DNA of 64,000 nucleotides from Nothophaeocryptopus gaeumannii (GCA_031771865.1 JASISA010000025.1:2728001-2792000), one strand, 5' to 3'; positions 1 to 12,009 are shown, counted from the stretch's first letter. A program made the numbers and translations. The notes: generated from the letters alone by a model not told the origin.

Positions 1-3000
1 CAAGAAGCTCCCGTATAGAGAGACTGCGGGTGGCGTTGTGCTCTGGTGGAATCCTGTAGAAGTTGCTCTGGGGCAGCCGCAACAAGCTGGGCATGATCCG
101 AGTGCCAGCACTTCGCAGCCGCAACCTGACGTACGTCCCCCCCCTCCAAATACGCCCGGAGCACCTGTGTACCACGCAAAATACATCTCAACAGCTTACA
201 GTATCCGCAACGCAAACTGTTCCTGCGAACGATGATGTCCACGCCGAAGTAGAGCACCTCCGATCAGCCTTTGTGGGAACTTTTTGATCCGATACCAAAA
301 CGGCTTTCCTGCCCAAAATCAGAGCTCGACTTGGTCCAAACCTCGTTCCAATCTCAGAATGTACAAGCGGACCGATGCCAACGTGAATTGTCACGTCAGG
401 GAGAAGAGGTCTTTCGGCTTTTTAAACTCCAAATCGCAGCTCTCACATCATGGACTTGTCAGGGCAGAAAAGTTTCTTTTGCGAAGAATGTAGCTCTAGA
501 GCGTGCCGGAGAGTACTTTGAAATCTGCTGAGGTCACTTGTGAAGCACTTGCAGGACGACGTGGCGAGCGTGCAGAGTGATGTGGTGGTTCGTTGAGAAG
601 ATGCTTTCTAGAGACCAAGGCCCCAGCTCGGCATTGTGAGTGCGTGAAGTACATCAGATGAGAAGCTTGGCATTGTGTTGACTTGCTTGCATCTTCGAAA
701 GTAAATCACGTCGTTTGAACCATGCAGAGAAGTCATTCAACTTGATATTTCCCAACGCTGCGGATTAATAGCTGTGTCGAGTTGTAGATTTGAGACGAGT
801 TGTTGTACGCAACGCAGGAAGACATACGCCAATACAATTTTTCTGTGCGAAGACAACAGAACCCAGCGCTGTCACCGTCTCGGTGTTCTGGTACTATGAT
901 CGTTGCAGTGCCTAGTATCATCCAGAGGATGGGGTTGTCTCGTATGAATCTGGAGGGGTAGATCTCTGTATTCGGTTGCTTGTGCAGGCTATGGGGAAGT
1001 TGGAGCCGCTTTTGAGATTGAATAGGCGAAGGTATAGCCCTGCCAGACAGGTCTATGCGAGGATGAGGTTTGCATTAGATGGGTTGTTGAGAGGGAAGTG
1101 GAGGTCGGATGATGCAGATTGCTAGAGAAGGGCAGCAGATGAGATTTTTCGGAGACTGAGTGGGACAGGGGTATGTGAATAGGGATGAGCTCGTGGACAC
1201 AAATGTCTTTTGTGCATACCGAATCTCTGCCAATCGATCGGCGCGACATATTCAGAAAGCGGTGCACAGTGAGTGAGTTATCCAATAGCGAACCATTGCA
1301 CTCCAACTCCGATCTCGACCGTTCTTCTGTTCATGTGCTGTTGTTCCGAGTAACTCATCATCGCAAGAACAAAATCGCTCTGCGCAAGTCCTCATACGAC
1401 TTCTATCCCGGTCATGACCACCTTCTCGCCAATCACTCTCCTCGCTGTCGACTACCCTCAACTCAGTCTAGCGCTGCTAGCCCTAGACACCGAACTCCTC
1501 GCTTAGATCATATCGAACATCATGTCGGGATCCTTGGCTTGGTCTGCTTCGTTCAGCCATTTCCAGAGTTTGGTCGCTTTGGTCTTCATTTTGCCATCGG
1601 ACTTGCGTGTCAATTGGGGTTCTTTTTCGAATTCGGATAATGAGGAGGTATCTGACGATACGGACGCGCTTCTTGCGGAGATTTGAGAGGCTTGATGTTT
1701 GACATGATTGTTTTATTTTGAGATTGAGCTGTTGGGGAGGATGTCAAGGATGATACATTTGCTTTCAAAGGAAAGTGATGGACGCACTAAGACTGAGGAC
1801 GGCAGAGAGATGACACTTATATGCCCCTCCTTCATCCTTCGTCGCCCATCGGAATTTCTCCTGCTGCACCCAAACTCAGCGGAATATTCTAGTTGCCTAT
1901 TCCCAGACTTGGCAATACTCATACTCGGACCACCTCCCACAAGACGAAGCTTCTTTCAATGGTCACACGCGAGGACCTATTACTGTCCATACCGAACACC
2001 GTCCTTGCATGCTGATGATCATCTAGCAACTGAAGTGTGTCTTGCTCACGATACGTACAACTCCCTTGGCAGCAACCCCGTACTTATGTACGAGCGATAC
2101 TCTCTGTGCGTAAGGCATAGATCCAAGCCTATGAGAATGTATTGCGAGTGCCGTCAATTCATTTGGATGCCTCGACGCGAACTGTTTGGACAGAGGAAAC
2201 GAAGTCCGATTTCGGATGCGAAAGCGAGGAGGATCATATGAGCTAGACGCTAATGTATAGCAATATGCGAGGCTGAAGCATGTTTGCTGTTCAGACAGCT
2301 CTTTTGGTTCCGGCTTGGAGGGTTGGGAATGAGTCGAGCGTGAAGGGCGACCTTGCTTGATGTTCTGATGGAGAGCTGAAAGATAACGTCTTGATGGGAC
2401 GATACAACAGATCTTCCGCCGGATCCGCTTCCCGAAAGTGAGCAGAACATCTTTACATCTTTCACGATGCAGAGCACGCACGAGACAGCCTCAATAGGAC
2501 GAGGACCGGAAGTTATTGAAAGCTTTGGTGAACCCAGGAGTCCAGCCTATGATCTCCAAATGAGACAGGAAAGCCTCAAACATGCTTTCTTTATGTCTTT
2601 CAGTCTTTCTCAATTCGACGATACCAATGCCAAGCATACCTTTCAACCCCTTTGAAAATATCATCGTCGCCCAGTCGCACATCTTTACGATGGCGATCCC
2701 ACAACAACCTCAAATTTCGAACGTCGATATCTTCGCCAAAAGACTCCTTTGATCATTCACGACGAACAGAAAGCCAGATCCAACCACGACACAAGACGAC
2801 AAGCCGGAACAACACATTTGGCTCCCACAAAAACCGATTCCGCTCCAGTGACGACAAATACAACATTCCCGTGCCCCGAACCAGTCGACCCTGTCCGGCA
2901 ACACATCTCAAGTACATCCGGGATGGACAGCAGATGGCAGGATCGAATGGATCGCCGCGAAGAACAGAAGGCTTCGAACGGCGTGGTAGTTCGGCAAGGT

Positions 3001-3492
3001 GCTCAAGAGGAGGCAGGCAGGCAGGCTTCAGTTCCCTCACCACTCTGTAGTCTGGGTATGAGAGGAGGCATTGCGCACTGAAAGAAAGAAAGACGGGATT
3101 TCCGTCAGCTGAAGGTATTGAGTTCCTTTCAGACTCTCGAGGGCTCGTTGATGCCATCAAAGGGTTTGAAGCATGGGGGAATGCCAGAGGGGAACGCGTT
3201 ACGACCGGAAGGAGGTGGCATCCAATTTCGTGGGCGGCGATATCCTATTCAGCGAGGGCTCGACAATTCCATAGATCCGGCGCTCTTTCTTCAGAGACCA
3301 TGCGGTTGACGATGAGGAGAGGTAGAGTGTGGTGCCTTGAAGCAATAGTGAGCTGTGTTGGTCTGTCAGGCATACCTTTCATTTGCAATACCTCACTTCC
3401 TGGTGATGCGCCAAGCTCATCCTCAATACTTCATCTCATAGTCACATAAGTCTCATATCAGTAATGCTGCTGTCCTTTGTGGTCCGCTGATC
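1..3492. other. gene-poor left end, no convincing gene
   Basis: No recognisable domain is encoded here. Open frames up to 177 codons exist on both strands but overlap each other and lack recognisable motifs. Two minus-strand stretches look mildly coding-like: positions 1705-1503, whose end reads as a Lys-rich tail around KMKTKATKLWKWLNEADQ, and 2682-2491, a 63-codon frame. Neither gives a full gene model. The part nearest 3492 is probably 3-prime flank of the PP4 subunit gene. Confidence 0.5.
1503..1705 (-). pseudogene. possible remnant of a small unknown gene
   Basis: On the minus strand an ATG at 1705 opens a 31-codon frame. A second, overlapping frame carries a charged, helix-like stretch (SSLSEFEKEPQL, then KMKTKATKLWKWLNEADQ) and stops at 1503. 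The two would have to be joined by a frame change, because no GT-AG intron of normal size fits between them. I do not recognise the family. It may be a decayed small gene or chance. Confidence 0.22.
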
Positions 3493-5256
3493 TCATAGGG
3501 TCGTCGAATCCACCGCATCAGGCTTATCGTCCCCTCCCTTCTCCGCACCTGTAGGCTTCCCATCCACGTCAGCAACGATAATGTCCCCGTCGCCATCTCT
3601 CTTCGCCTCCTCTTCCTTCTCCCTCTCCATAGCCTCTCGAAGCTTCTCAACCTCCTTCTCCACATCCTTCGGATCCTGGCCCGGTTTCCCAGGTTCTCCG
3701 ACCTCGTCCTCTTCTGCGGCATCTTCCATCTTACTGTCTTCACCCTCTCCTTCGCCCTTCCCTCCTTCGTCATTCTCCGCCGGAGGAGGTTGCGGTGATT
3801 TACTCCTCCCTCTCCCAACCGCAGCCTCCATATCCAGCACAGGCCCACTAGCGCCTGCCTCAGGATGATTCGGCTGAGGACCCATGTCCTCCATTCCGAT
3901 CTCCTCAGGTCCTCTTGCATGTGGTTGTTCTTCCACTGAACTCTCATCCATAGCGTCCTCCGCGATGCCCATGACTGCCGCTTCTCTCCCAGCGCCGTTC
4001 GTGCCTGCCGCTCCAATTGTGCGGCGCGGTGTCATTGGTTGTCCGGCGGGATTTACCGGCACAACACCAGCTTCTTGCTCTTGACGGAGTAGTTCACCTT
4101 GTGTGACGCCGCCTTGGTCGCGAAGTTGCTGGTCTGTGGAAGCCGAAGAAGAGGAGGTACTAGCGTCGCTCTGTTCGGACAGCGTTGGGGATGCGATGGG
4201 GGAGGAAGACGTCGTAGAGCTGTGGCTTGGGGGCTGAGAGCCGGCGTTCATGCTAGAAATGCCGTTGACGGTTACGGTCACGGTTTCGATGCTACCTGCG
4301 CCATGTGGACCTTCGATGGTCTCCGTGCTTTCGCTGTGTAGCTCACCTTGACTACCGGCATCTTGGGAAGAGCCCGGCGCGAGAACGTTGTTGCCTTGAT
4401 TTCGCAGCCATGGAATGGGTGTCAGTAGTGCTCCGCCTAGACTCTCATCACTGCCCAGCCCTTCCCTCTCACTGATCCCATTCAGTTGCGCATCTCCATT
4501 TGTCAAGAAGCCGTTGTTGTTCGGCGCATGTTGTGCAGGCAGCGGAAAGTCCGACACGGGCGAGCTCACGGAGACGATGCGATCTAGCGCGCGCAGATAG
4601 GCAGGCAAGAAACGGTAATGTCTCTTGGGCCTCAGCACCATCTCCGCCAGTCGCTGGATGGTGTACGGTGGGCTCTCGGCAAAGTCATATTGCAGTATCC
4701 GCGTCGACGTCTGGTACATGCTCAGGAGCTCGGGCGGTAAGGCGCCAGAGGGCTGAAGCTGTGAATCTGTTGATTGTACGGGCTGAGCAGGCGGTGGCAT
4801 CTCCTCCGACTTGTGCGATTCGCTGATTTCGTATCCATGAGGATATGGCGGCCGACCAGCGGCAATATCCGTAGGCGCATCATTCTCTTTTGTACTGTTC
4901 TGGCTGGAAGGTAGTATTTCCGTATCTGGTAAGCTGGAGTCCTGTCCGTCTGAGTCGCTCGTAGGTAGTCGAGGCGGCGTGCTCGCTACCACTTCGGGAT
5001 CGATGGGTTGTGAAGGGAGTATCGGCGGCGGCGCTGAGTTCGGGAGCGCTGGTATGGGAAACTCATTGTAGACGATTTCGTGCAGTCGTTGAAGGAGATT
5101 CTCTAGCACGCGAGGCCATTCTGAGCTGAGAAAGTATGGTCAGTCGGTCACGCGCGTGCAAGAGAGAATGACCAGCAGAGTCTTCGGAATGTCTACTCAC
5201 ACATCAATGCTCCCGTTCTCAGCGGCCTTCTCGAGTATCTCTTCCTCTGAAAGCAT
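3493..5256 (-). CDS. protein phosphatase 4 regulatory subunit 2 (PPP4R2/Psy4-like)
   Basis: Exons are 5256-5201 and 5125-3493 (intron 5200-5126, GTGAGT...CTCAG), giving 562 residues. The short first exon (MLSEEEILEKAAENGSIDV) was joined because it gives the only ATG start and keeps frame into the helical segment ending VLENLLQRLHEIVYNEF. The N-terminal ~190 residues carry the PPP4R2 signature: a helical start and, near residues 165-205, SPPYTIQRLAEMVLRPKRHY followed by a helix that parallels the family motif PPFTIQRLCELL. The rest is disordered and Ser/Pro/Glu-rich, ending in an acidic tail. In the family this subunit targets the PP4 catalytic subunit to DNA-damage and splicing-related substrates in the nucleus. 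The gene diverges from the SDR gene across 426 bp. Confidence 0.8.
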
Positions 5257-5682
5257 GTTTCGAGATGTGATGAGTTCCGGCGCATACTGAAGCTTGGGAG
5301 TTGATGCTCAGGCGCGTTGAGAATTTGGCTACGTCGCGGCCAAACGCGCGAGTCACGTGAGACCATTGGCGGCGGCGACGACATCGCAGCCAGCTCAGGC
5401 CAAATCACTTGCAAGGTCGGAGAAGACTGTGTGCATCCTTATTATATGCCGTGCTCCACGCCTCTTTCGCATAGTCAAAAGTATGAGAAGAGGCGCATTG
5501 GAATGTGAAAGCCAGTGAACCCCTCCTCAGCTTTGCTCAGATGAGGGGCTTCTCCGGAACACAAACGCTTACAAGAGCTACTAGATTTCCATCGTCGTGG
5601 CTGTTTCATTGTAATTCTCTATCTGAAGCTCCTTGCCAAACAAGCTCTAAGCTTAGAACGCTCACCACAAAGAATACAGACT
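5257..5682. promoter_or_regulatory. divergent promoter, PPP4R2 / short-chain dehydrogenase
   Basis: This 426-bp gap separates two ATGs pointing away from each other. A TTATTATATGCC stretch around 5438-5449 could serve as an AT-rich core element for the plus-strand gene. A frame runs through much of the gap on the plus strand (from 5505), but it does not match the SDR reading frame upstream of the intron and is not part of the protein. Confidence 0.5.
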
Positions 5683-6623
5683 ATGCAACAATATGGTCCA
5701 GTCCCGAACTTTCCAGTCAAGGGCAAGATCGTGGTCATCACCGGTATGGTCTCTCCCGCCTTCGCTGGATCCTGATATTGATGTGTATCGTAGGCGGAGG
5801 ATCTGGCATCGGCTTCGCTTTGGCCCGTCTCTGCCATGAGCATGGATCTCGAGTACTGATCGGGGACCTGAAGCTCGTTCCAGAGGCAGAGCAGCATCTC
5901 TCCAAGCTTTCACCAGGCGAGATGGCCTTTGAGCACTGCGATGTGACTTCGTGGAAGTCGCTCCACAATCTCATCACCACCAGTGTCAAGAAATTCGGAG
6001 ATGTGCCCGATATTTACGTCCCGTCTGCCGGCGTCTTCGAGCCTCCGTGGTCCAACTTTTGGGACGACAACGAGGAGGAAGCATACAAGACGATCCAAAT
6101 CAATGTCAACCATCCAGTGAAGTTTACTCGGCTGGCCATACGAGCACTCGCGGGTGCAGAAAAAAGAGGCGTATGCTGCCTTATTGCCTCGTCTGCAGGC
6201 ATCCGAGGCAACTATCTCGCGAGCCTATACGCCACGTCTAAGCATGCCGTTGTCGGGTTCACAAAGTCCCTCGGACAAGCCGATGTCGATGAGGGTGTCA
6301 AAGTGGTTTGCATTCTGCCGGGAATGGTGCAAAGCCCATTGTGGGAAGACCGCCAGGACGACTTGGCCACCCGCACTCAGTACCGAGAGAGGCTGAAGAG
6401 TGCTTTGCAACCTGCAGATATTGCCGACACCATGTTGAGGATGATTGAAAGCAGAGACTATGATGGTGGTACCTGCGTGTTGAAGACCAAAGCCGAGGAG
6501 CGGGTCGTCGAGGAAGGTCATTCCAAGCAGGCAGGCAAGTATGATCCATCTCCAAGGCCGGAGCCAGACCTGAGCAGGATTCAAGATGTGTTGCAGAGCG
6601 AAAGGGGAAAGAAGTGGACGTGA
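5683..6623 (+). CDS. short-chain dehydrogenase/reductase, 15-PGDH-like
   Basis: Exons 5683-5743 and 5794-6623 (50-nt intron GTATGG...CGTAG) encode 296 residues. The splice is placed so that the nucleotide-binding motif reads VVITGGGSGIGFALARL (about residues 17-33), the classical SDR TGxxxGxG fingerprint. An acidic residue follows at the end of the second strand (LIGDLK), which favours NAD(H). The catalytic pair is visible as SLYATSKHAVVGF (YxxxK). Without splicing, a longer upstream frame exists that lacks this N-terminus, so the ATG at 5683 is preferred. Members of this classical SDR group oxidise secondary alcohols in the cytosol; the substrate here is unknown. Length is normal for the family and no residue appears to be missing. 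Confidence 0.88.
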
Positions 6624-6683
6624 ATCCAGGGTCCCGGAACTCCATGCTAAGTCCAATGATATATAACCAACGCCAAACTGATT

Positions 6684-7373
6684 TCAAGATTCATTTCGGT
6701 CTGGCGTGCCATTCGAGTTTTGGTTTTGTGAGGCTGATGAATCGGTACCAGATGCAGCTTCGCCGTCCGCGATGAGCCCGCCGGGTCGCGGTATGTGCAG
6801 TGCATCCAGAATACGCACCATTTCCCGCTGCTTGCCCACTTCATTCATTCGCTTGCATCGTCGCCTCAAATCCGCGCAGACTTTGTTGGTTGGTTGTTGT
6901 CCGCTGTATTGCCATTTTGGTTGCGGTCTGTGTCGATCTGCCCTCATGTGCAGCCATTTTCGAAGAGAATCCAGTTGCTTTGGAGGACCTTGGGTCGTGT
7001 TGAACCGGATGGTAAGGTTCTTATTCTTGGCCAGATTGTTCTCTTCGTGGGGTGGAACTCGAGCCACCCAGAGAAGGAGGCCTTGGAAATCGAAGTCTGT
7101 GATATTGCACCTAATTGGGCAACTGGCGTGCATAATTGGCAGAACTTCGTTCCGTACTTGGCGTGAAGTTCGAGTAAGGGCATGGGGCACTCTTTCTCTG
7201 TCTGAGTTTGGCGGCAAGATGTGCACTTGCACGCCGTCCAGAGCCAACTTGTACACCTCAATTCGCAGTTCGGCGGGTAAGTCATAGAATGTGACTTTCG
7301 GAGATTCAAGCTGGGCCGGCTGTGGCGGCCTCGGGGCCAAAGGAGCCAGCGTCGTGTGTGGCAGCACGGGCAT
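6684..7373 (-). CDS. 2EXR-domain small fungal protein
   Basis: A single exon of 229 residues. The hallmark is FYDLPAELRIEVYKLALDG near residues 29-47, followed about 25 residues later by a short segment with Arg before a nuclease-like fold segment (TRTSRQVRNEVLPI), which matches the LPxELRxxIYxxxL and CRQIRxEA halves of fungal 2EXR/F-box-like proteins. The C-terminal tail is Gly/Ser/Asn-rich and low complexity. The family is large, lineage-expanded in filamentous fungi and biochemically unassigned; a role as adaptor resembling F-box proteins is only an inference. It is tail-to-tail with the SDR gene, with a 60-bp gap. Five relatives occur elsewhere in this window. A TATA element lies about 55 bp upstream. 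Confidence 0.75.
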   Translation of the reverse strand: MPVLPHTTLAPLAPRPPQPAQLESPKVTFYDLPAELRIEVYKLALDGVQVHILPPNSDRERVPHALTRTSRQVRNEVLPIMHASCPIRCNITDFDFQGLLLWVARVPPHEENNLAKNKNLTIRFNTTQGPPKQLDSLRKWLHMRADRHRPQPKWQYSGQQPTNKVCADLRRRCKRMNEVGKQREMVRILDALHIPRPGGLIADGEAASGTDSSASQNQNSNGTPDRNES

Positions 7374-8222
7374 GGTGTCGGAGTGGGAAGTCGAAGAAAT
7401 TGCAGAGGCGTGGGGAAGGCGAGGGTGTTATATAAGCCCAGTCTGCAGCATTGATCGTGGTACGGCTGCGCCACTATCCAAGCGCCAAGTGGTTTCCAGA
7501 CTCCCAGACTCTGGGAGGTAACAGGGAGCCAGGCCAGCAAGGCCAGAGTTTCCCGCCCCCGTGCCGTGCCCGGTGTAGCAGCGGAGGATGCGCCGGATGC
7601 CGTCGAGCCTCGAGGATGCACAGTCGTTGCCAGCGATACGCACACACGCCGACGACAGAGCGTGGACCGCCGCAGGAGGAGGGAGTAGAGAGTGTCCGGG
7701 AGAATGAGGAGAGGAAGAAGCAGCTCGCAAGTTCGTAAAGGTGAGGTCGGCCGGGCCTCGACTGACGTGCTGACATGTACGCTCCTTTCCTTCCTTGGCG
7801 GCGCTGAAACTGAAACCGGGTCAAATTTGGCTATCGCATGTCCTGCATGTCCCTCGTCCCTTGAACGATGCACAACCTGACGCTGGAATTTCCCACAGAC
7901 GAGGATTCTGACAAGCCTGGAGGCGAGGACTGCGTCGAAATTACTGCTGCATTTGAAGAAGCAAGGAGACACCTCTATTACTACAGCCATGGCTGGCGCA
8001 GACCCGCTCCCACTGCGCAAGCTTCACACGATTCCACCGCCGCCTCGCCGCCGCCGCTCTGCCGCCCTGAATCCTGATGGCCACCACTGATATAGTCTTC
8101 ACCCGAGCGCCATTTCCGACCCGGGGACAGGAACAAGCTCAGAACCGTCCTACTCAACGCCGAGGAATACACACTCTGCACGCCTTCATGTTTCGGCACC
8201 TTTCTTCAATCCTGGACGATGC
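7374..8222. other. intergenic, no gene seen
   Basis: About 850 bp between the 2EXR gene and the unknown 488-residue gene. GC-rich. Several open frames run through on both strands, including a 358-codon minus frame that overlaps the 2EXR gene out of frame; none shows domain-like composition. I treat this as upstream and downstream flanks. Confidence 0.5.
7428..7435 (-). promoter_or_regulatory. TATA element upstream of 2EXR gene
   Basis: The palindromic TTATATAA lies about 55 bp upstream of the ATG at 7373 on the minus strand, a workable core-promoter position with a short 5-prime leader. Seen directly; function inferred. Confidence 0.45.
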
Positions 8223-9742
8223 TCAAGCAGCCGCCGCCACCGTCCTGCCGTAGTGCTCTGCCAAATGCGGATGCTTCTCGATAAACTTGTCGAACAACTG
8301 GACAAATCCATCAAAGTTCTTGGTGTACTTCTCCGTATTGTCGTCTCGCACAGCATCCATGTGCGCAGAGGTGCCGGCTTCTCTGGTCAACAGCCGCTGC
8401 TTGCCCCATTCCAGAAGCACGACGTTCCTGCAGAGGACTCGACAACGATATCCCATAGTCGGATCCAGAACGTCAATGCCTCGCTGTTGACGCCGTTTCT
8501 TCTGCTCCAGGACATCGTGTGGAAGACCTTGGTCGCGACCTTCCTCCGCCTCCTCTTGGAGCGCAAGTGCACCACCACCCTGGCGATATGCGACAACGCC
8601 CGGGAAGCAGACGATTCGGACAATGGCTTCACTTCTGTGTTCTTCGCCCTTCTTCAAGACCGCGCGCTGGAACCCTTTGACATTCGTCTTTTCGTACGGA
8701 CTGCTTGAGATCATCTCGTTGATGTTGTAACACTCCATCCGAGTTGGGTCGAACTCTTCATCTTTGAAAGCAGGTGTCCAGTACAGGATCACGTCTCCTT
8801 CACTTCGCATCTTGACGTTGATATCTGCAGCTTTCGCAATGGTGGCGCGCAATTTGATGGCCACGCCTGGTGTTGCCCTCTGGCCCCAAATGGGAGACAA
8901 TATCTTGGACAGTTGCGTGCACATGTCGTCGATGTCATCTTCAAGGTTTGGCCGAGATTGCTTGAACCCATCAATGGCTGCTTTCCTGGATTTGGTGCGC
9001 GCGAATCCTGTGGGTGTCGTCAGCTCAAGCTCATGATTGCGTTGGCCCTTGGGTACTCACCGTCTAGATCTTTCTCCCTTTCTTCGAGCTCACGCAGCTT
9101 CTTCTTCTGGCTTTCGCTACCTCCAAAGTACAGGTCAGAGATCACATGCTCCTTGAGCGCTCGACCAAGGACCCCGACAATCATGCCCTTGAGGAATTCA
9201 TGACTAGCGAGAAGCTGCCTCCACGGCTTCATCCCATCTTTGGAGCCTTGAGCAAAGCACCCGATGTAGCGTATGAGCTGCGCATTCTTCTCGTCCTCGA
9301 GGAGCTCGTCCAAGAGCGTCGGGGTGCCTTCGGGGATGTCTTCAGCTAAGCTTTTCACAGCATTGATCAAATCCTTGACGTCTTCGCACAGATCTACGTC
9401 CTCCAAGTACTCCTTGGATCCATAAAGCTCATGATCATCATCAACGAGCTCCTCCTTGGGCTTGGTCCTTTGCGTGTACCGAATGTGCTCCCTAGGGTCG
9501 TCTTCAATGGTGGTATTTTCGAGCGTCCTCTCTATGCCCAACCTCTGCTGGTCTGCCTTCATTGCTGTTCGCGATGGACTTTGAACGCGATGGTAGGGGT
9601 GGCCAGTACCCGAGGGACCTTCCTCAAGGCCTCTTTCAAAGTGCGCTTTACTTGTATGACGTTTTCCTGCGGGATTCATTTCTGGATCTTCGGAAGCCCG
9701 TTTGAGACCGCGAGGATTTCTGCGTGGCGGCCGAGCGGTCAT
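8223..9742 (-). CDS. conserved-looking fungal protein of unknown function (488 aa)
   Basis: Exons 9742-9061 and 9007-8223 (53-nt intron GTGAGT...CACAG) encode 488 residues. The N-terminal ~80 residues are basic and disordered. A helical middle (about residues 110-215) contains HEFLKGMIVGVLGRALKEHV and a charged KKKLRELEEREKDLDG segment at the splice. The second half has a mixed alpha/beta look, with VKMRSEGDVILYWTPAFKDE, AIVRIVCFPGVVAYRQGGG and a C-terminal VLLEWGKQRLLTREAG block. No signal peptide or membrane segment is visible. I do not recognise a named domain. Balanced codon composition and conservation-like hydrophobic spacing across both exons support a real gene. The shared frame across a consensus intron is the main evidence for the model. 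Confidence 0.72.
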
Positions 9743-10029
9743 TTTGTCGGCTTTGGTATTGACGATGGTCAGTGTGTATCAGGCAGGTGATCGTGCAGAG
9801 CACAAAAGCTGCGCCCCGTCGCAGGTGAAGTGCTGTCTGGTCTGAGAGAACAAAGGAGATGGATGTTTGCGACAGCGAAGAAAGAGACGGTGATTCGGAG
9901 ATGCATTGTTTGTGCTCCACCAAGCAAGGAGGAATGCTTCATTGGCTTGTGGTGAGGCACGCATTCTAGAGACCCCACCCGGTAACGACTTCCCGGGCCT
10001 CTTTCTACCTCACGCACACCATGCCACAT

Positions 10030-10560
10030 CGACTTCGATGATGGCTGCATAGTCTGCCAGCAAAGAGCAGTCAATATCAAGTTCAAAAAGCCAAAGACTC
10101 CCAAAGGCGTCTCAAAATCAATATCATCAATCAGCAGCCCGGTTCCGGTTCCAGCTGCATAGTTTGCCAGCAAATTTAGGAGAGAGCAGTCCATATCAAA
10201 AAGAAAAGCTGGAAACTGACAAATGCATCTCCAAACAAAAATGATCAACTGAACTCCTGCCTCTGCTTCCAATATCAAAGTATGTTGCAACTGACGCGAG
10301 AGCAGTCCATGCCAAAAGCCCAAAAGCAGACAAGTTCCGAAATGCATCCCCAATGATGAAAAGCATCAATCAACCTCCCGAATCTGCTTCCAATAGCATC
10401 GTAACCATCATCAATCAAGAAACACCCTTCCCTTCATCTCCCTGGCAAACTTCAAATGCATCTCTGAAACAGAATGATCAATCAACCACCCAACTTTGCT
10501 CTCAATGTCATAGTAACCATCATCAATCGAGAAATCACCCCTCTCATCTCCTGGGAAGGG
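10030..10560. repeat. degenerate ~110-120 bp tandem repeat, about five units
   Basis: Five diverged units can be laid out from 10044, 10154, about 10272, about 10392 and about 10507. Units 1-2 share GCTGCATAGT(C/T)TGCCAGCAAA. Units 1-3 share AGAGCAGTC(C/A)AT(A/G)(T/C)CAAA at about 10063, 10183 and 10299. Units 2-4 share AAATGCATC(T/C)C followed by a GATCAA(T/C)-type block. Units 4-5 share GTAACCATCATCAATC(A/G)AGAAA. Period is therefore 110-120 bp. The last unit runs into the 3-prime end of the minus-strand gene ending at 10544. The repeat is too degenerate to be a recent expansion. Confidence 0.7.
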
Positions 10561-11087
10561 TCATACTTCCCGTGGAATACCCTCCCTGCTGCCTCGGAGG
10601 AGTAGGACTCTTACTCTTACTCTTACTCTTATCCCTTCCTCCCCTAACAACCATGTTCCCCATTGGGTAAGTCTGCCCCTCCTCGTCTTCCTCATCCTCC
10701 TGATCCATAAACACCATCGTCGCTCTCGCGATCCCACCCAATATCCGCATATTTTGCCTCGTCGCCGTACGTATATACTTCTCCGCATCCGGCAGAGACG
10801 AGTCGGTCTGTCGGGCGGTGTTGTACGTCTTTTCGAGTTTGCCGGTGCCGGGGACGGGGTAAAGGTGGGAGAGGGAGGACTGGGCTAGTCTCCAGAAGGC
10901 TAGGAAGGGGAGAGGTTAGCGGGTTGGAGGTGGAGGGCGTGGCGGCGGGCGGGAGAGCGGAGAGTTTTTTTGGGAGGGGGGGGGGTTTACCTGAGGCATG
11001 GGGGACTGTGGGCTTGAATTCGATGAGGGATTTGACTACGGAGGTGATGACTTCACGCTCCTGCTTCTTTTGCTGCTCGTCTGCCAT
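10544..11087 (-). CDS. small conserved-looking protein of unknown function
   Basis: Exons 11087-10991 and 10899-10544 (91-nt intron, GTAAAC...CCTAG, containing a 10-nt G run on the plus strand) encode about 150 residues. The spliced protein reads through SLIEFKPTVPHASAFWRLAQ, then SHLYPVPGTGKLEKTYNTAR and a hydrophobic NMRILGGIARATMVFM stretch before an acidic DQEDEEDEE block and a (SK)n tail from a CTCTTA-type microsatellite. Unspliced, the first frame degenerates into Pro-rich low complexity, which supports the intron. I do not recognise the family. The C-terminal tail lies inside the end of the tandem repeat, so its length probably varies between strains. Confidence 0.65.
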
Positions 11088-12000
11088 GGTGTCTCGAGAT
11101 GTGAATGTGTGGTTGGTACTGTGGAATTTGGTGGTGGGAGCTTGGTGTGCTGTCGATTTGGTAAGAGTAGTGTGGTACTTGGGTGTATGGCAGGATTATA
11201 GGAGGATGGGCGGATATTTGTACAGCCTCGCAGAGGTGCGATCGCGAGGCCACACGCACGGACCAGTCACATGCGACCTGCGCGCGAAAGGCCAGCAAAC
11301 TCCGTATGGCAGTGCTAAATGATCAAAAACAATTGAATTCTTGATTCTGGATGGGTCATATGGTCCTTCGAATGTCCCTGAGACCACATTCAATGAGGTA
11401 GCGGCGTCAGCGGGCGCGATTGCGCAAAAGCGTAGCAAAACAAAAGCCGGCAAATGATCGAAATCATGCGGATTCGAACTACGGGCCCTTTTCGAGAGTG
11501 GGTTTACGCCGCAATGCGGAATCGGTATTATTGCGCAGGTCCCTCGCTGTGGGACAATGGTAAACAAAAAGCAAAAAAAAAAGGGGATTACTGCTAACAT
11601 CTTAAGAAGACCGATATTACGGATATGTTAGATGCTTCGCTGTAATCCCATTGGATGTAGAAAGATTGAAACGGAATATAAACACAGCTTCGCGGGTTGC
11701 CGGTGTTCTGCCTTAGCGAAGGCGGGGGCTTGGCTTTCACATGCAAGCCGGACGTCATCTCCAACGGTCAATGTTGACGGCGGACTTCTCCCACGGGCGT
11801 TTTCTGCGGCAGCGACGTGTACTGTGCCGGTCTTATCGTAGTCGACGATGTTTCGGGTGGTCTTGATGGAGGAGCACTTCTCTTCTGGAAGAAGGTGAAC
11901 GGAAGTGAAGGGCTTCGAGCCTCACCTTCACCTTCAGCTGCAGCGCCGCACTCCGCCACTAAGACATGAAACCTTCGAGAACCGCGCTCCAGCAGACATT
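11088..12000. other. intergenic, no gene seen
   Basis: About 900 bp with only short frames. Around 11470 a GGATTCGAACT motif resembles an inverted tRNA B-box, but no cloverleaf can be folded around it. Nothing else stands out. Confidence 0.5.
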
Positions 12001-12009
12001 CACCTCGAA

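Noticed and set aside
2491..2682. Minus-strand 63-codon frame starting MCDWATMIFSKG
   Set aside because: Short, isolated, no motif or neighbouring exon; insufficient to call a gene.
6944..8020. 358-codon minus-strand frame
   Set aside because: Overlaps the 2EXR gene in another frame and has no domain-like or balanced composition; a shadow of GC-rich sequence.
11455..11545. tRNA-like B-box (GGATTCGAACT on plus, inverted) with TGCGG/CCGCA inverted repeat
   Set aside because: On the minus strand the T-stem pairs poorly and no acceptor or anticodon stem can be built.
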